A stretch of 36,398 nucleotides of DNA, taken from assembly GCA_002772545.1 (NCBI GenBank), contig PFDR01000040.1:1-36398 (forward strand). The letters are read 5' to 3'. This stretch comes from Candidatus Peregrinibacteria bacterium CG10_big_fil_rev_8_21_14_0_10_49_10 (GTDB lineage: Bacteria; Patescibacteriota; Gracilibacteria; Peribacterales; Peribacteraceae). The position numbers were made by a program, and so were the translations under genes. The notes below the pieces were generated by a model. The model was given only the letters and a program-made list of their open reading frames with translations. It had not been told where the DNA came from and ran no database searches. This document shows, piece after piece, positions 16,253-24,547 of the stretch; the first letter of the stretch is position 1; each line of letters begins with the position of its first letter.

Positions 16253-17740
16253 ATGGAAAAATTCCCTCAAATACTACTACGCAAAAAGAAGATGACAAGA
16301 AATTGGATCCCGCTTGTTGTGATAGCTTCCATGCTGCTTGCAAACAGCGCCTATGCAGCCAACCGTTTTTGGGTGGGTTCCGGAAACAGTAGCGACACAT
16401 GGGAAGACACCGCAAACTGGGCAACTCTGGAAAAAGGTCTGGGTGGTGCCAGCATTCCCAGTGCCGCTGATACGGCTGTTTTTACCTTTAGTGGAAATAC
16501 CGTACAAATTCGGAGCGCTGTGACTGTTGGAGGAATCACACTGCAGGGTACGGGTGCACTGCTGCAGGGAACAGGAACATTGGCAGTGGGGACTGCCGGC
16601 ATTCGCATAGGAAGTGGTTCATTTACAGGAGGAACGGGACTCCTCACTTCTTCAGGCAGCTTCACGCAGACGGGGGGAACTGTGACGGGCATACAGGGTA
16701 CCTTTGCCCTTTCGGGAAGTCTTTCTGTCACAGGTGCTTCTTCTGCCTTCACTGCTACCGGTAATCTAATTATGCATGGAGGAACGCAAACACTGGATTC
16801 GAACAACAGCGCTTTAGCCTCTCTCACTATTGCCTCAACCACAAGTACGACCCTTACTGCAGATCAAAGTATTACTACAAAATTACAGGTAAATACCGGT
16901 GCAACGTTCTCTCTGGATACCTATACGCTTTTTGCAACCGGAGGTACTGTGGTGAACTATGGGACCATCAACGAAAATACGGGGAAAATTGCCCTAGCCG
17001 CTACAAACTTTATTATTAGCGACAGTACCTTTACCAGTGAGCAGGTTTCCTTAAGCACTCCGGGTACACTCTACTTCACCCTTACCGATAGAGATGAAAA
17101 TATTGACGGGACGGCTGCAGATACCGTCTTCATTTTGGTTTCTACAGCTGATGGTGATAATGAGGGAGTGACTCTCACAGAAACAAATAACACATCCGGT
17201 ATTTTCCAGGGATCAATTTCCGCAGTGAATCAGGGAGTGAACAGCGGAAGCAGCATTATAGAAGTCTTTAATTCCCAGACAGTGACCATTTCTTTTACAG
17301 ATGCCCAGGATGCTCTCAGCAGCACAGATACGACCTCACTCACCATTCCGTTCATTGGTGGTGGTGGTGGGAATACAGCACGTCTGTCCCGCACTCGCAC
17401 AGCTGAATCCAGTACGGCATCTTCTGCTCCAGAAACAGAGGAGCCAGCTGTACAGGTGGATTACAGTATAAATAGTGTCACCCCAAGAGAAGTTACAAAA
17501 GAGAAAAGTGATACTGATTTAAGCCGTGCCACTCAGGCTCTCCTGCGTAAACAAGAAGGGTCTCAGGACGGTCAAACGCACCTTGCTGCTACATCTTCAC
17601 CTGTACGAGAGAAGATAACCGAAAACTTTAAAATTCGTGTGTGCAATCGTGTCATGCATTGGTTCAAAGGAAATGAGAAAATGCTGGACCGGATCAACCG
17701 TCGACTCGCAGGAAGGTTTGATTTTGAATGTATGGAATAA
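16253..17740 (+). CDS. Secreted repetitive surface protein of unknown function
   Basis: The 495-residue product has a signal peptide ending AYA|AN near residue 35, preceded by KKK and a hydrophobic core (WIPLVVIASMLLA). The mature start NRFWVGSGNSSDTWEDTANW resembles the opening of many bacterial beta-helix adhesins. Residues about 75-260 are rich in G, T and S with short strand repeats. A beta-sandwich-like module follows at about 277-330 (DRDENIDGTAADTVF, LTETNNTSGIFQGSI). A GGGGG linker lies near 368, then a Ser/Thr/Glu-rich stretch. The last 36 residues form a basic module bracketed by C464 and C493. There is no LPXTG. The start could also be 16292. The Thr/Ser content makes it a possible target of the glycosylation genes here. 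Confidence 0.75.
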   Translation: MEKFPQILLRKKKMTRNWIPLVVIASMLLANSAYAANRFWVGSGNSSDTWEDTANWATLEKGLGGASIPSAADTAVFTFSGNTVQIRSAVTVGGITLQGTGALLQGTGTLAVGTAGIRIGSGSFTGGTGLLTSSGSFTQTGGTVTGIQGTFALSGSLSVTGASSAFTATGNLIMHGGTQTLDSNNSALASLTIASTTSTTLTADQSITTKLQVNTGATFSLDTYTLFATGGTVVNYGTINENTGKIALAATNFIISDSTFTSEQVSLSTPGTLYFTLTDRDENIDGTAADTVFILVSTADGDNEGVTLTETNNTSGIFQGSISAVNQGVNSGSSIIEVFNSQTVTISFTDAQDALSSTDTTSLTIPFIGGGGGNTARLSRTRTAESSTASSAPETEEPAVQVDYSINSVTPREVTKEKSDTDLSRATQALLRKQEGSQDGQTHLAATSSPVREKITENFKIRVCNRVMHWFKGNEKMLDRINRRLAGRFDFECME

Positions 17741-17760
17741 TCTACTGCTTCCCTCATTAT

Positions 17761-19452
17761 TCACCGAATAAGGTGCAGCAGAAAATTCTGCACGGGGGTT
17801 ACGTGCAACTCCGCAGCCTCCGGAGGCAACGGAAGAACCTGATACGCAGAAGACTCTTTTTGAATACGTTCCTGCAGCTCTTTGCTGTACCCCAGAAAGT
17901 GCGTGACGTCGTACAGCTCCATCACATCGTGAAATACACCTTCATGGAGAAGTTGATTCACGGTGCTCTCATCGAACATAGCAATGGTGCGGTTACTTTG
18001 CTGGGCCACTTGTTCAATCCGGGAGGAACCAATGCCCATGGCAAAAACAGCTTCCTCCGGAGCGGTGTTTACCATGTGTGCTATTTCCTCTATTTGCGGA
18101 ACAAAGGTTCGGCTGTATCGGTGGGCAAACACAACACGGTTCGCCTGCAGAAGTTGCAGACAGAGAATCACGACGATGAGAAGGGAAACTGTGTGTACCG
18201 AGAAACGCTTCTGCGATGCCGCAAAGGACTTGCCGGCAGAGAGTACTCCCAGTGCAGCCAACAGTGCCAGAATCCACCCGTAATCCATGATATGATCACG
18301 GGAATAGTGGAGCACAAAACGAATGACGAGTTCGGCAGAAAGAACAAGTCCGGTCAGAAAGAAGAAGAGAGTCTTTCTCTCACGCAAAAGGAGTATGACG
18401 CCGGGAAGGATGAATATCCACAACACCACTCCTCCCATGGTTGCCTGTTGAAATAAGGTGGGAAGAGCACCGAGAAAAAGCCATACACCGTTCAGAAAGA
18501 AGGGCACCAAACCAAAATCACCCACATCAAAGCTGATGAATGATTTTTGTATGCGCAGTTTTTCCAAAAGAGACATATCTGCGTACCGAGCAAGAAACTG
18601 GGCATCAAATGCGTCACGATTAAACAAATAGGTATACGGATCAGGATAGAGATGTAGGTAAAAAGCTTCCTGGAGTTTTGCCGCTCCGGGCCATATGCGT
18701 GCAAGGTTGTAGTTTACGGGATACCCCAATGTGCGAATGTCTCCGATATAGGGGAGGAGATATACAAGGCCAATGCAGAAAAAGAAGATGCCCATAGCAA
18801 CAAGAACTCTCTTCCCATGTGCACGATGTGAAAAGCAGTAGGAAACAAGAATCCACGGAAGGAAAATCAGGAACACATCCTTTGCTCCGGCACAGAGCCC
18901 GAAGAGCAGTCCGGAAACAAGAAGTGCGAGATATTCTGAACGTTTGTGAAGCAACACGTACGCAGCGGCGCTCCACGCAAGAAAGACATAACTTACACTG
19001 TAGTAGTCGAGCCACACTGCCTCTCTCCAGAAAAAGGGCATAAAAGCCAGCAGGGCGGAACTGGTCCATGCTAATTTGCGATCAAAGAGATCTGCCATAG
19101 TCACCCACCATCCCAGTAGTGTAAGCAAGGCCATGCAGGAGGAGAGCAAAGACCAATGCACAAGGCTGGAAAAGGGCACCCACTGCGAAATCCACCCCAG
19201 AAGCACTATGCTCACTCTCCCGTCAAAGGGCATGGGTGTACCCAGCGTGCAGAGAAGATCCGGACGGAGAAAACGACCCAAATCATCCATGAGCGTAAAG
19301 CACCCCGATGCGGCAAAGTTTCTGGCTGCAAGCATGGGAGGAACGTCATACATACGACCCGCCAGTAAGAGCGGCGACATCCATACAAGGAGAATGCCTG
19401 TCCCACAGAGCAGAAGGGCACCGAACAGAAGCAGACGGGAGCGTGTACGCAT
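17761..19452 (-). CDS. Polytopic membrane protein, probable GT-C glycosyltransferase
   Basis: The 563-residue product has a first membrane helix (LLLFGALLLCGTGILLVWMSPLLL) and an extracytoplasmic loop containing DVPPMLAARNFAASG and PFDGRVS. Roughly ten more membrane helices and a C-terminal soluble domain of about 130 residues follow. This is the GT-C (PMT/ArnT-like) layout, in which a sugar is taken from a polyprenyl phosphate donor. The catalytic acidic residue in the first loop cannot be assigned with confidence. I chose the start at 19452 (MRTRSRLLLF) rather than 19509, since it puts a short basic N-terminus before the first helix. It is convergent with the surface protein gene (20-bp gap) and divergent from a DPM-like GT2, a natural donor synthase. 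Confidence 0.65.
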   Translation of the reverse strand: MRTRSRLLLFGALLLCGTGILLVWMSPLLLAGRMYDVPPMLAARNFAASGCFTLMDDLGRFLRPDLLCTLGTPMPFDGRVSIVLLGWISQWVPFSSLVHWSLLSSCMALLTLLGWWVTMADLFDRKLAWTSSALLAFMPFFWREAVWLDYYSVSYVFLAWSAAAYVLLHKRSEYLALLVSGLLFGLCAGAKDVFLIFLPWILVSYCFSHRAHGKRVLVAMGIFFFCIGLVYLLPYIGDIRTLGYPVNYNLARIWPGAAKLQEAFYLHLYPDPYTYLFNRDAFDAQFLARYADMSLLEKLRIQKSFISFDVGDFGLVPFFLNGVWLFLGALPTLFQQATMGGVVLWIFILPGVILLLRERKTLFFFLTGLVLSAELVIRFVLHYSRDHIMDYGWILALLAALGVLSAGKSFAASQKRFSVHTVSLLIVVILCLQLLQANRVVFAHRYSRTFVPQIEEIAHMVNTAPEEAVFAMGIGSSRIEQVAQQSNRTIAMFDESTVNQLLHEGVFHDVMELYDVTHFLGYSKELQERIQKESSAYQVLPLPPEAAELHVTPVQNFLLHLIR

Positions 19453-19538
19453 CACAGGAATTCTACTGTACCAGCTCCCTGATACCCACTCCATTCCAAA
19501 GTAATGCATTCAACCGCTCAGGAAAGCAAAGAAGTGAC

Positions 19539-19568
19539 TTGTAAGAGAGTGGTAAACCTCTTCATAAT
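19539..19568 (+). promoter_or_regulatory. -35/-10 promoter of the GT2 operon, predicted leaderless
   Basis: TTGTAA (19539-19544) and CATAAT (19563-19568) are separated by 18 bp. The -10 ends exactly 6 nt before the GTG at 19575, so transcription would begin at the start codon. Confidence 0.55.
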
Positions 19569-19574
19569 GCATTG

Positions 19575-20447
19575 GTGCAAATCTCCGTCGTTATTCCGGC
19601 CTACAACGAAGCAGCGTGTATAAAGGACGTACTGGAAAAACTCACTCAATTTCTGCAGGAAAAGAACATACCTGCATCCATTATTGTGGTGGATGACGGC
19701 TCAGAAGACGGCACTGCTGCAGAAGCCAAATCTGTTTCCGGGGTGAAGGTCATCAAACATGCAGAAAACAGAGGCTACGGTGCAGCACTGAAAACTGGTA
19801 TACGTGCAGCAGAAACAGAGTGGGTTCTTAGCTACGATGCAGATAGCCAGCACACACCCGACTTGTTGCCGGCGTTGGTGGCACAACTTTCCGACGAAGT
19901 GGATATGGTCGTGGGAAAACGTGAGGGGTACAAAGGACCCCTCCTTCGTCAGCCCGGCAAACTGCTTCTGAGTTGGGTGGTTAATTTTCTCACTGATACC
20001 AAAGTACCGGACTTTAACTCCGGGCTCCGTGCCTTTCGCCGTTCGGTGTTTCTGCAATACATGCATCTGTTCCCGAATACGTTCTCCCTTTCTACCACCA
20101 GTACAGTCTGTTTTTTGAAAGAAGGAAAGAATGTCCGCTTCGTGCCCATTATCATCCAGCCAAGGAATGGAAAGAGCACCGTACGTGCACGGGATGCCGC
20201 ACGGACCTTCATGCTTATTCTGCGACTCATTATGCTCTTTTCCCCACTGCGCATCTTTCTCCCTCTGTGCGTTCTTGTAGGACTCACATCGCTTGGACTG
20301 CTCGGCTATGAACTGGTCGTGCATCACAATGTTTCAGATGGAGTTGTTATGCTTATGTCACTGACTGCCACACTGTTTTTCTTCGGACTGATTTCAGACC
20401 AGGTTGCAGCCGTACGAAGGGAGCTGCGTGTAAAAAGTGACAACTAG
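19575..20447 (+). CDS. DPM-like glycosyltransferase family 2
   Basis: The 290-residue enzyme has a GT-A domain with VVIPAYNE, VVDDGSEDGT, the DAD metal site in SYDADSQHTP, and DFNSGLRAFRR. Two C-terminal membrane helices follow (IFLPLCVLVGLTSLGLLGYEL and VVMLMSLTATLFFFGLI). This is the dolichyl/polyprenyl-phosphate-sugar synthase layout: it would load a sugar from a nucleotide donor onto polyprenyl phosphate at the inner face. There is no in-frame ATG; initiation is at GTG 19575 or TTG 19572. GTG fits the promoter spacing. It is followed 13 bp later by a UPF0104 membrane protein and then the MT-FrhB fusion. Confidence 0.87.
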   Translation: MQISVVIPAYNEAACIKDVLEKLTQFLQEKNIPASIIVVDDGSEDGTAAEAKSVSGVKVIKHAENRGYGAALKTGIRAAETEWVLSYDADSQHTPDLLPALVAQLSDEVDMVVGKREGYKGPLLRQPGKLLLSWVVNFLTDTKVPDFNSGLRAFRRSVFLQYMHLFPNTFSLSTTSTVCFLKEGKNVRFVPIIIQPRNGKSTVRARDAARTFMLILRLIMLFSPLRIFLPLCVLVGLTSLGLLGYELVVHHNVSDGVVMLMSLTATLFFFGLISDQVAAVRRELRVKSDN

Positions 20448-20460
20448 TTCCCTCCGCACT

Positions 20461-21330
20461 ATGAACCGCAAATATCTGTACGCCGTAAAGGGGATAGGAA
20501 TTGGATTCTTTTTGTGGTTCTTCCTTACGGCAGACCGTGCCTCTGTTGCGGGAGCGCTGACAATGGCTTCACCCACAAAGCTGGTTCTGGCCTTTTTACT
20601 TTTTCCACTCATTTATGGACTCAAATCTCTGCGATGGCAGAAGCTGGCACAGACCGTCGGTCTGCAGCTCTCCTTTTGGGAGGCTGCAGAGATGTACTGT
20701 GCGGCACTGTTTGCCGGAATATTGACACCGGGTAAAGTGGGAGAAGCCATTAAAATCCCTCTGCTCAAAGCACACAATCTTCCGGTGAAACAAGGAATAC
20801 TCATCACCATAGCAGACAGGGCACTGGATGCCGTACTGCTGGGGTTCCTGGCAGTGTGCGGTCTGTTTGTGCTCAGGCAGTTGCCCCTCGCTCCGGAATT
20901 CATGTTCCTCTGTGTTGCACTTGGCATCGTACTGGCCTGGACACAGAAACGCCGATTGAAACAGGAAACACACTGGAATGATCTTCGCACACTCCTTGGC
21001 ACGCACACCGTACAGATCGTTGTACTTACAGTACTGAACTGGTGTGTGTACTTTCTCCAGCTCTACTGGATAGCACAGGCCCTCTCACTGGAAATTCCTC
21101 TCATTGAATTTATAAGCATCATGACTATTGTGGGTATTGTAAGTCTGCTTCCCGTTGCTCCGGCCGGTCTGGGAACACGGGAAGCAACACTGTTGTTCTT
21201 CTTCGCAGCCTACAACATACCGGCTCATAAAATACTTGCGTTTTCCTACACTATTTTTGCACTCACAGTCGCTGCAGCGGTCAGTATAGGAGGCTACTGC
21301 TGGCTTAAATTACCTCTTCACCATTCCTAG
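20461..21330 (+). CDS. AglD/UPF0104-type membrane protein (LPG synthase TM-like)
   Basis: The 289-residue product has about eight membrane helices, and its first 100 residues include LKSLRWQKLAQTVG, LFAGILTPGKVGEA and KIPLL. The conserved PVAPAGLGTREA motif lies at about 231-242. This family is linked to lysyl-phosphatidylglycerol synthase membrane domains and to archaeal AglD. It often sits beside DPM-like GT2 genes, where a flippase or lipid-sugar handling role has been proposed but not settled. A start at 20437 is possible but would overlap the GT2 gene by 11 bp; 20461 fits the domain and leaves a 13-bp gap. Confidence 0.8.
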   Translation: MNRKYLYAVKGIGIGFFLWFFLTADRASVAGALTMASPTKLVLAFLLFPLIYGLKSLRWQKLAQTVGLQLSFWEAAEMYCAALFAGILTPGKVGEAIKIPLLKAHNLPVKQGILITIADRALDAVLLGFLAVCGLFVLRQLPLAPEFMFLCVALGIVLAWTQKRRLKQETHWNDLRTLLGTHTVQIVVLTVLNWCVYFLQLYWIAQALSLEIPLIEFISIMTIVGIVSLLPVAPAGLGTREATLLFFFAAYNIPAHKILAFSYTIFALTVAAAVSIGGYCWLKLPLHHS

Positions 21331-21331
21331 A

Positions 21332-23392
21332 ATGCAACAGAACACCTTCCGTATTGGTGACGTACGAGCCTTCTGGGACGGTGTGGCAGATGAGTACGAC
21401 CGCATCAATTCCGGTTTCAGCTGGACGCACACGGAACGGTTCGAGACGGCGCTCCTGTTTCTGCCCGAAAGAGAGAAGGCTGATGTTGTGAATATCTGGT
21501 CCCGGACAGGGGACGCTACACAGTGGATTCGCAAGAAGATTCCCGGCGCAACCATCCGCAATTTTGAAGTTTCTCCCCGCATGATTGAAAGAGCACAGGT
21601 AAAGTACCCTCACGAAACGTTTGAAGTGACAGATCTGCACGACCTGCCCTGTGCAACCGAAAGTCAGGATGTGGTACTCAGTCTGGAAACACTGGAACAT
21701 GTTCCGGATCCTCTCCACTTTTTGCTGGAGTGCCACCGCATTCTCCGTGTCGGAGGCACGTTGATTCTTTCTACCCCCCCGTCCATAGCAGAACTACCTC
21801 TTCGCTTGTATGAACACTGCTTTGCAAATCATGGAGAAGGACCGCACAGATTCCGCTCGGTGCATTCTGTGCTGCAAGCACTCCGGAACTGCGGTTTTAC
21901 CGTCGTGGAGCACAGAGGAACAGTGCTGTGTCCTGTAGGTCCGGATTGGCTCAAAAAACCGATTGAATGGTTTCAGCAGCACCTCCTGCGCTACATAGGA
22001 ACAAACCGCCTTGGTATCCGTCATTTTTTTGTTGCCGAGAAGAGAGAATCGCGTGATCCGGTTTGGGCAAAAATACACGAAGAAATTATTCGCCCGGGTC
22101 TCTGCATGCACTCGGGTACGGCTGTTGGCCTCTCTGAGGGGACTCTCCGGATGAAGGATATGGATGGGATCTGCGTGCCGGAACCTACCGGAACGGGGCC
22201 AATACCACCCGTTTGCTACAACGCATCACCGGAAATACACCCCTCCTATCCGGAAATGAATGCCAGCGTATTTGGCAAACCCGAACCACGGAGCTCCCTC
22301 CTGGGGGAATATAATCGCATAGCCGTAGGTCACAGCACAGATCCTGATGTACGGAGAGGTGGAGCAAGTGGAGGAATACTAACAGCGACCATTCTCCATC
22401 TTCTGGAAACAGAGAAGATCCGTGGTGCTGTGGTACTTGGCATGGACCCTGACGCTCCCTGGCGTGCCAAACCCATGATTGCACGCACGAAAGAAGAAAT
22501 TCTTGCTGCAGCACAGAGCAAATACGTTGTCTCCCCGGTCAATGTGATCCTGGCCGATCTGGAAAAGGAAGAAGGTCCTCTGGCGTACGTAGGGCTCCCC
22601 CACCAGGTCTTTGCTATCCGCCGGTTGCAGCAAATGCAACACCCTTCCGTGCGCAGTATTGCCTATGTGTTCGGTCCATTCTTTGGCAACGAACTCTTTG
22701 GCACAAGTATCGACAGCTTCCTGCGCAAGTTCCGGGTGAAAAAAGAAAACATTGCAGCCCTCTCCTACCGCACGGGCGAGTGGCCGGGGCATATGGAAGT
22801 GACCCTGAAAGACGGAAAGAAGTTACGAATGAAAAAATTCCATGCCAACTACCTTATTCCCTTTCACATTACGCAGAGTTCACTGCTTTCTCATGACCTG
22901 ACCAATGAATTTACCGACCTTTCAGGAGGGGATGCCTGGGCACCGGTGTATGAAAAACGGGGACAGGGATTCTCTCTGGTCATTTCCCGATCCGAAAAAG
23001 GCAAAACCCTTCTTCTGGAAATGGAACAGGCAGGGAAAGTGGAACTGAAAGACATCACCGAAGAAGAAGCTATTCAAATGCAATCGCACGGATTGGATTT
23101 AAAAAAGAGAGGAACATTCCTGCGTATAGACTTACAGAGGAAAAAAGGAAAGAGAGTGCCGGAATATGGTTTGGTCCTTGCAGAAAGTACCCGAACCCGA
23201 CGGTTGTTTGAGCGAGTGCTTTCTTCCCTCTTTGTACTGTGCAGCCTTCCGCTCTCCCGTTGGTTGGTGGATCGTACACCCAACTGGATTGTAGGAACGG
23301 CTTTTGAACAGTTTCGTACTGTCTGGAAGGCATGTACGAGAAATATGAAACGAACGGGGCTCTCTGCAAATAGCCTTACAATAAGGAATTGA
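21332..23392 (+). CDS. Methyltransferase-FrhB fusion with degenerate iron-sulfur site
   Basis: The 686-residue product joins two domains in one frame. Residues 1-235 are a class I methyltransferase (FWDGVADEYDRI, LETLEHVPDP, RVGGTLILSTPP), but the SAM loop reads VVNIWSRTGDATQW where DxGxGxG is expected. Residues about 245-640 match the FrhB/FdhB family of F420- or flavin-binding oxidoreductases (RGGASGGILTATILHLLE, SKYVVSPVNVIL, YRTGEWPGHMEV, DLTNEFTDLSGGDAW). The usual [4Fe-4S] ligands are missing: C258-MHSGTAVG keeps one Cys, GLPC is GLPH (421-424), FCG is FFG (450-452), and the C-x2-C block is SSLLSHD (516-522). FrhB relatives occur in polysaccharide loci, where they may reduce a sugar. 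It starts 1 bp after the UPF0104 stop. A C7 run lies at 21774-21780. Confidence 0.82.
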   Translation: MQQNTFRIGDVRAFWDGVADEYDRINSGFSWTHTERFETALLFLPEREKADVVNIWSRTGDATQWIRKKIPGATIRNFEVSPRMIERAQVKYPHETFEVTDLHDLPCATESQDVVLSLETLEHVPDPLHFLLECHRILRVGGTLILSTPPSIAELPLRLYEHCFANHGEGPHRFRSVHSVLQALRNCGFTVVEHRGTVLCPVGPDWLKKPIEWFQQHLLRYIGTNRLGIRHFFVAEKRESRDPVWAKIHEEIIRPGLCMHSGTAVGLSEGTLRMKDMDGICVPEPTGTGPIPPVCYNASPEIHPSYPEMNASVFGKPEPRSSLLGEYNRIAVGHSTDPDVRRGGASGGILTATILHLLETEKIRGAVVLGMDPDAPWRAKPMIARTKEEILAAAQSKYVVSPVNVILADLEKEEGPLAYVGLPHQVFAIRRLQQMQHPSVRSIAYVFGPFFGNELFGTSIDSFLRKFRVKKENIAALSYRTGEWPGHMEVTLKDGKKLRMKKFHANYLIPFHITQSSLLSHDLTNEFTDLSGGDAWAPVYEKRGQGFSLVISRSEKGKTLLLEMEQAGKVELKDITEEEAIQMQSHGLDLKKRGTFLRIDLQRKKGKRVPEYGLVLAESTRTRRLFERVLSSLFVLCSLPLSRWLVDRTPNWIVGTAFEQFRTVWKACTRNMKRTGLSANSLTIRN

Positions 23393-23617
23393 TATATATA
23401 CAAAAGCATGAAACGTACACGGTAGGAAACCCGCGACCTTAAATGCGAGCGGTTTCAACCCCCGAGTGCGTAGCGTAGCAAAAATGCGGTGTGGTGACTG
23501 AGGGGATCATTTTTGCAGCGGAGCACTTGGCCCGGGCTGATCCGCGAGAAATCACGGGAGCGGAACTTTTTGGTTCTTTTTGGTTACAAAAAGAACAAGA
23601 AGGTACACTACAGGTCC
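23393..23617 (+). other. Structured 225-bp intergenic region upstream of a GT2 gene
   Basis: No gene is seen. GCAAAAATG (23478-23486) pairs perfectly with CATTTTTGC (23508-23516) across a 21-nt loop. GTTCTTTTTG (23573-23582) pairs perfectly with CAAAAAGAAC (23587-23596) across GTTA. The latter hairpin lies 21 nt before the GT2 start. TACACT at 23604-23609, 8 nt before the ATG, is a possible -10. The region may hold an untranslated RNA, an attenuator or a short non-autonomous repeat. Confidence 0.5.
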
Positions 23618-24499
23618 ATGCTTTCTCTTATTATCCCCGTCTTTAACGAAGAAGGAGCTGTACGCCAATGTATTGCAGATGCACAAAAGGCACTTGCGCA
23701 GTGTGGTACGGACTTTGAAATTATTGTGGTGAACGACGGCAGCACCGACGGCACTTCATTGATTTTAGACCAGTTGACACTGGAACATGTCAGCGTAGTG
23801 AAGCACAGTACAAATCGTGGCAATGGTGCCGCCATCAAAACAGGTATCCGCCATGCACACGGAGACACTATTGCGACGGTAGATGCAGACGGCACCTACC
23901 CCATTGCAGACATCCCGAAACTATTCAAAATAATGCAGGAATCGGGTGCAGATATGGTAGTAGCTGCAAGGCGAATGGGTTCCGAGAATACGACCATCTG
24001 CAACCGTATTGGGAAATTGATTCTTACGCGTCTTGCCATTCATCTCACACAAATGCACATACCGGATATTAATTCCGGCCTTCGGCTCATCAACCGTTCT
24101 CTGGTAGAAAAGTTTGCTCATCTCTTTCCGGATGGATTTTCTACGCATATCACCATTACTCTGGCGGCACTCACAAACGGGTACCGGGTGGAGTATGTGG
24201 CGACGGATTACTATGAACGGATCGGGAAGAGCAAGCTCTCCACCAATATGTATGGTCCACTGAATTTTTTCCGCTTCCTTTGCATTGTGGGCCGTATTGT
24301 CCTGTACTTTCGACCCATGCGTTTCTTTGTAGCACCAAGCGTACTGCTGTGCTGTGCTGCCATCGTAACGTTCATCTACGGAATAGTCGTACAAAATGAC
24401 ATCGCTCAAATGAGCCTCGTACTCCTTGTTGCAGGACTACAACTTGCATGTTTTGGATTACTGGCAGATATGATCTCGCGTGATTCCCAGAAGAAGTAG
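23618..24499 (+). CDS. DPM-like glycosyltransferase family 2
   Basis: The 293-residue enzyme is a paralog of the GT2 at 19575. It shows LIIPVFNEEGAV, VVNDGSTDGT, the DAD site in TVDADGTYP, DINSGLRLINR, and a pair of C-terminal membrane helices near FVAPSVLLCCAAIVTFIYGI and the final 35 residues. It would make a second polyprenyl-phosphate sugar or the same one under other conditions. The start at 23618 begins directly at the conserved first strand; an upstream ATG at 23513 would translate the hairpin region. The next gene is a large YfhO-like membrane protein, a likely user of the lipid-linked sugar. Confidence 0.87.
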   Translation: MLSLIIPVFNEEGAVRQCIADAQKALAQCGTDFEIIVVNDGSTDGTSLILDQLTLEHVSVVKHSTNRGNGAAIKTGIRHAHGDTIATVDADGTYPIADIPKLFKIMQESGADMVVAARRMGSENTTICNRIGKLILTRLAIHLTQMHIPDINSGLRLINRSLVEKFAHLFPDGFSTHITITLAALTNGYRVEYVATDYYERIGKSKLSTNMYGPLNFFRFLCIVGRIVLYFRPMRFFVAPSVLLCCAAIVTFIYGIVVQNDIAQMSLVLLVAGLQLACFGLLADMISRDSQKK

Positions 24500-24547
24500 A
24501 ATTGGAATTGCTATTGCACCCCAGGAAAGTGCGGTACTGTTTGTGTA

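Noticed and set aside
17358-17372. GGT trinucleotide run as a phase-variation tract
   Set aside because: The unit is three bases, so slippage keeps the frame; it encodes a glycine linker.
19701-20327. 208-codon minus-strand reading frame
   Set aside because: Antisense to a well-supported GT2 gene, Cys- and His-rich without recognisable motifs.
21332-23392. Artificial fusion by sequencing error
   Set aside because: The methyltransferase and FrhB parts are joined in one uninterrupted frame with a long linker and no internal start context, so a frameshift artefact is not needed to explain it.
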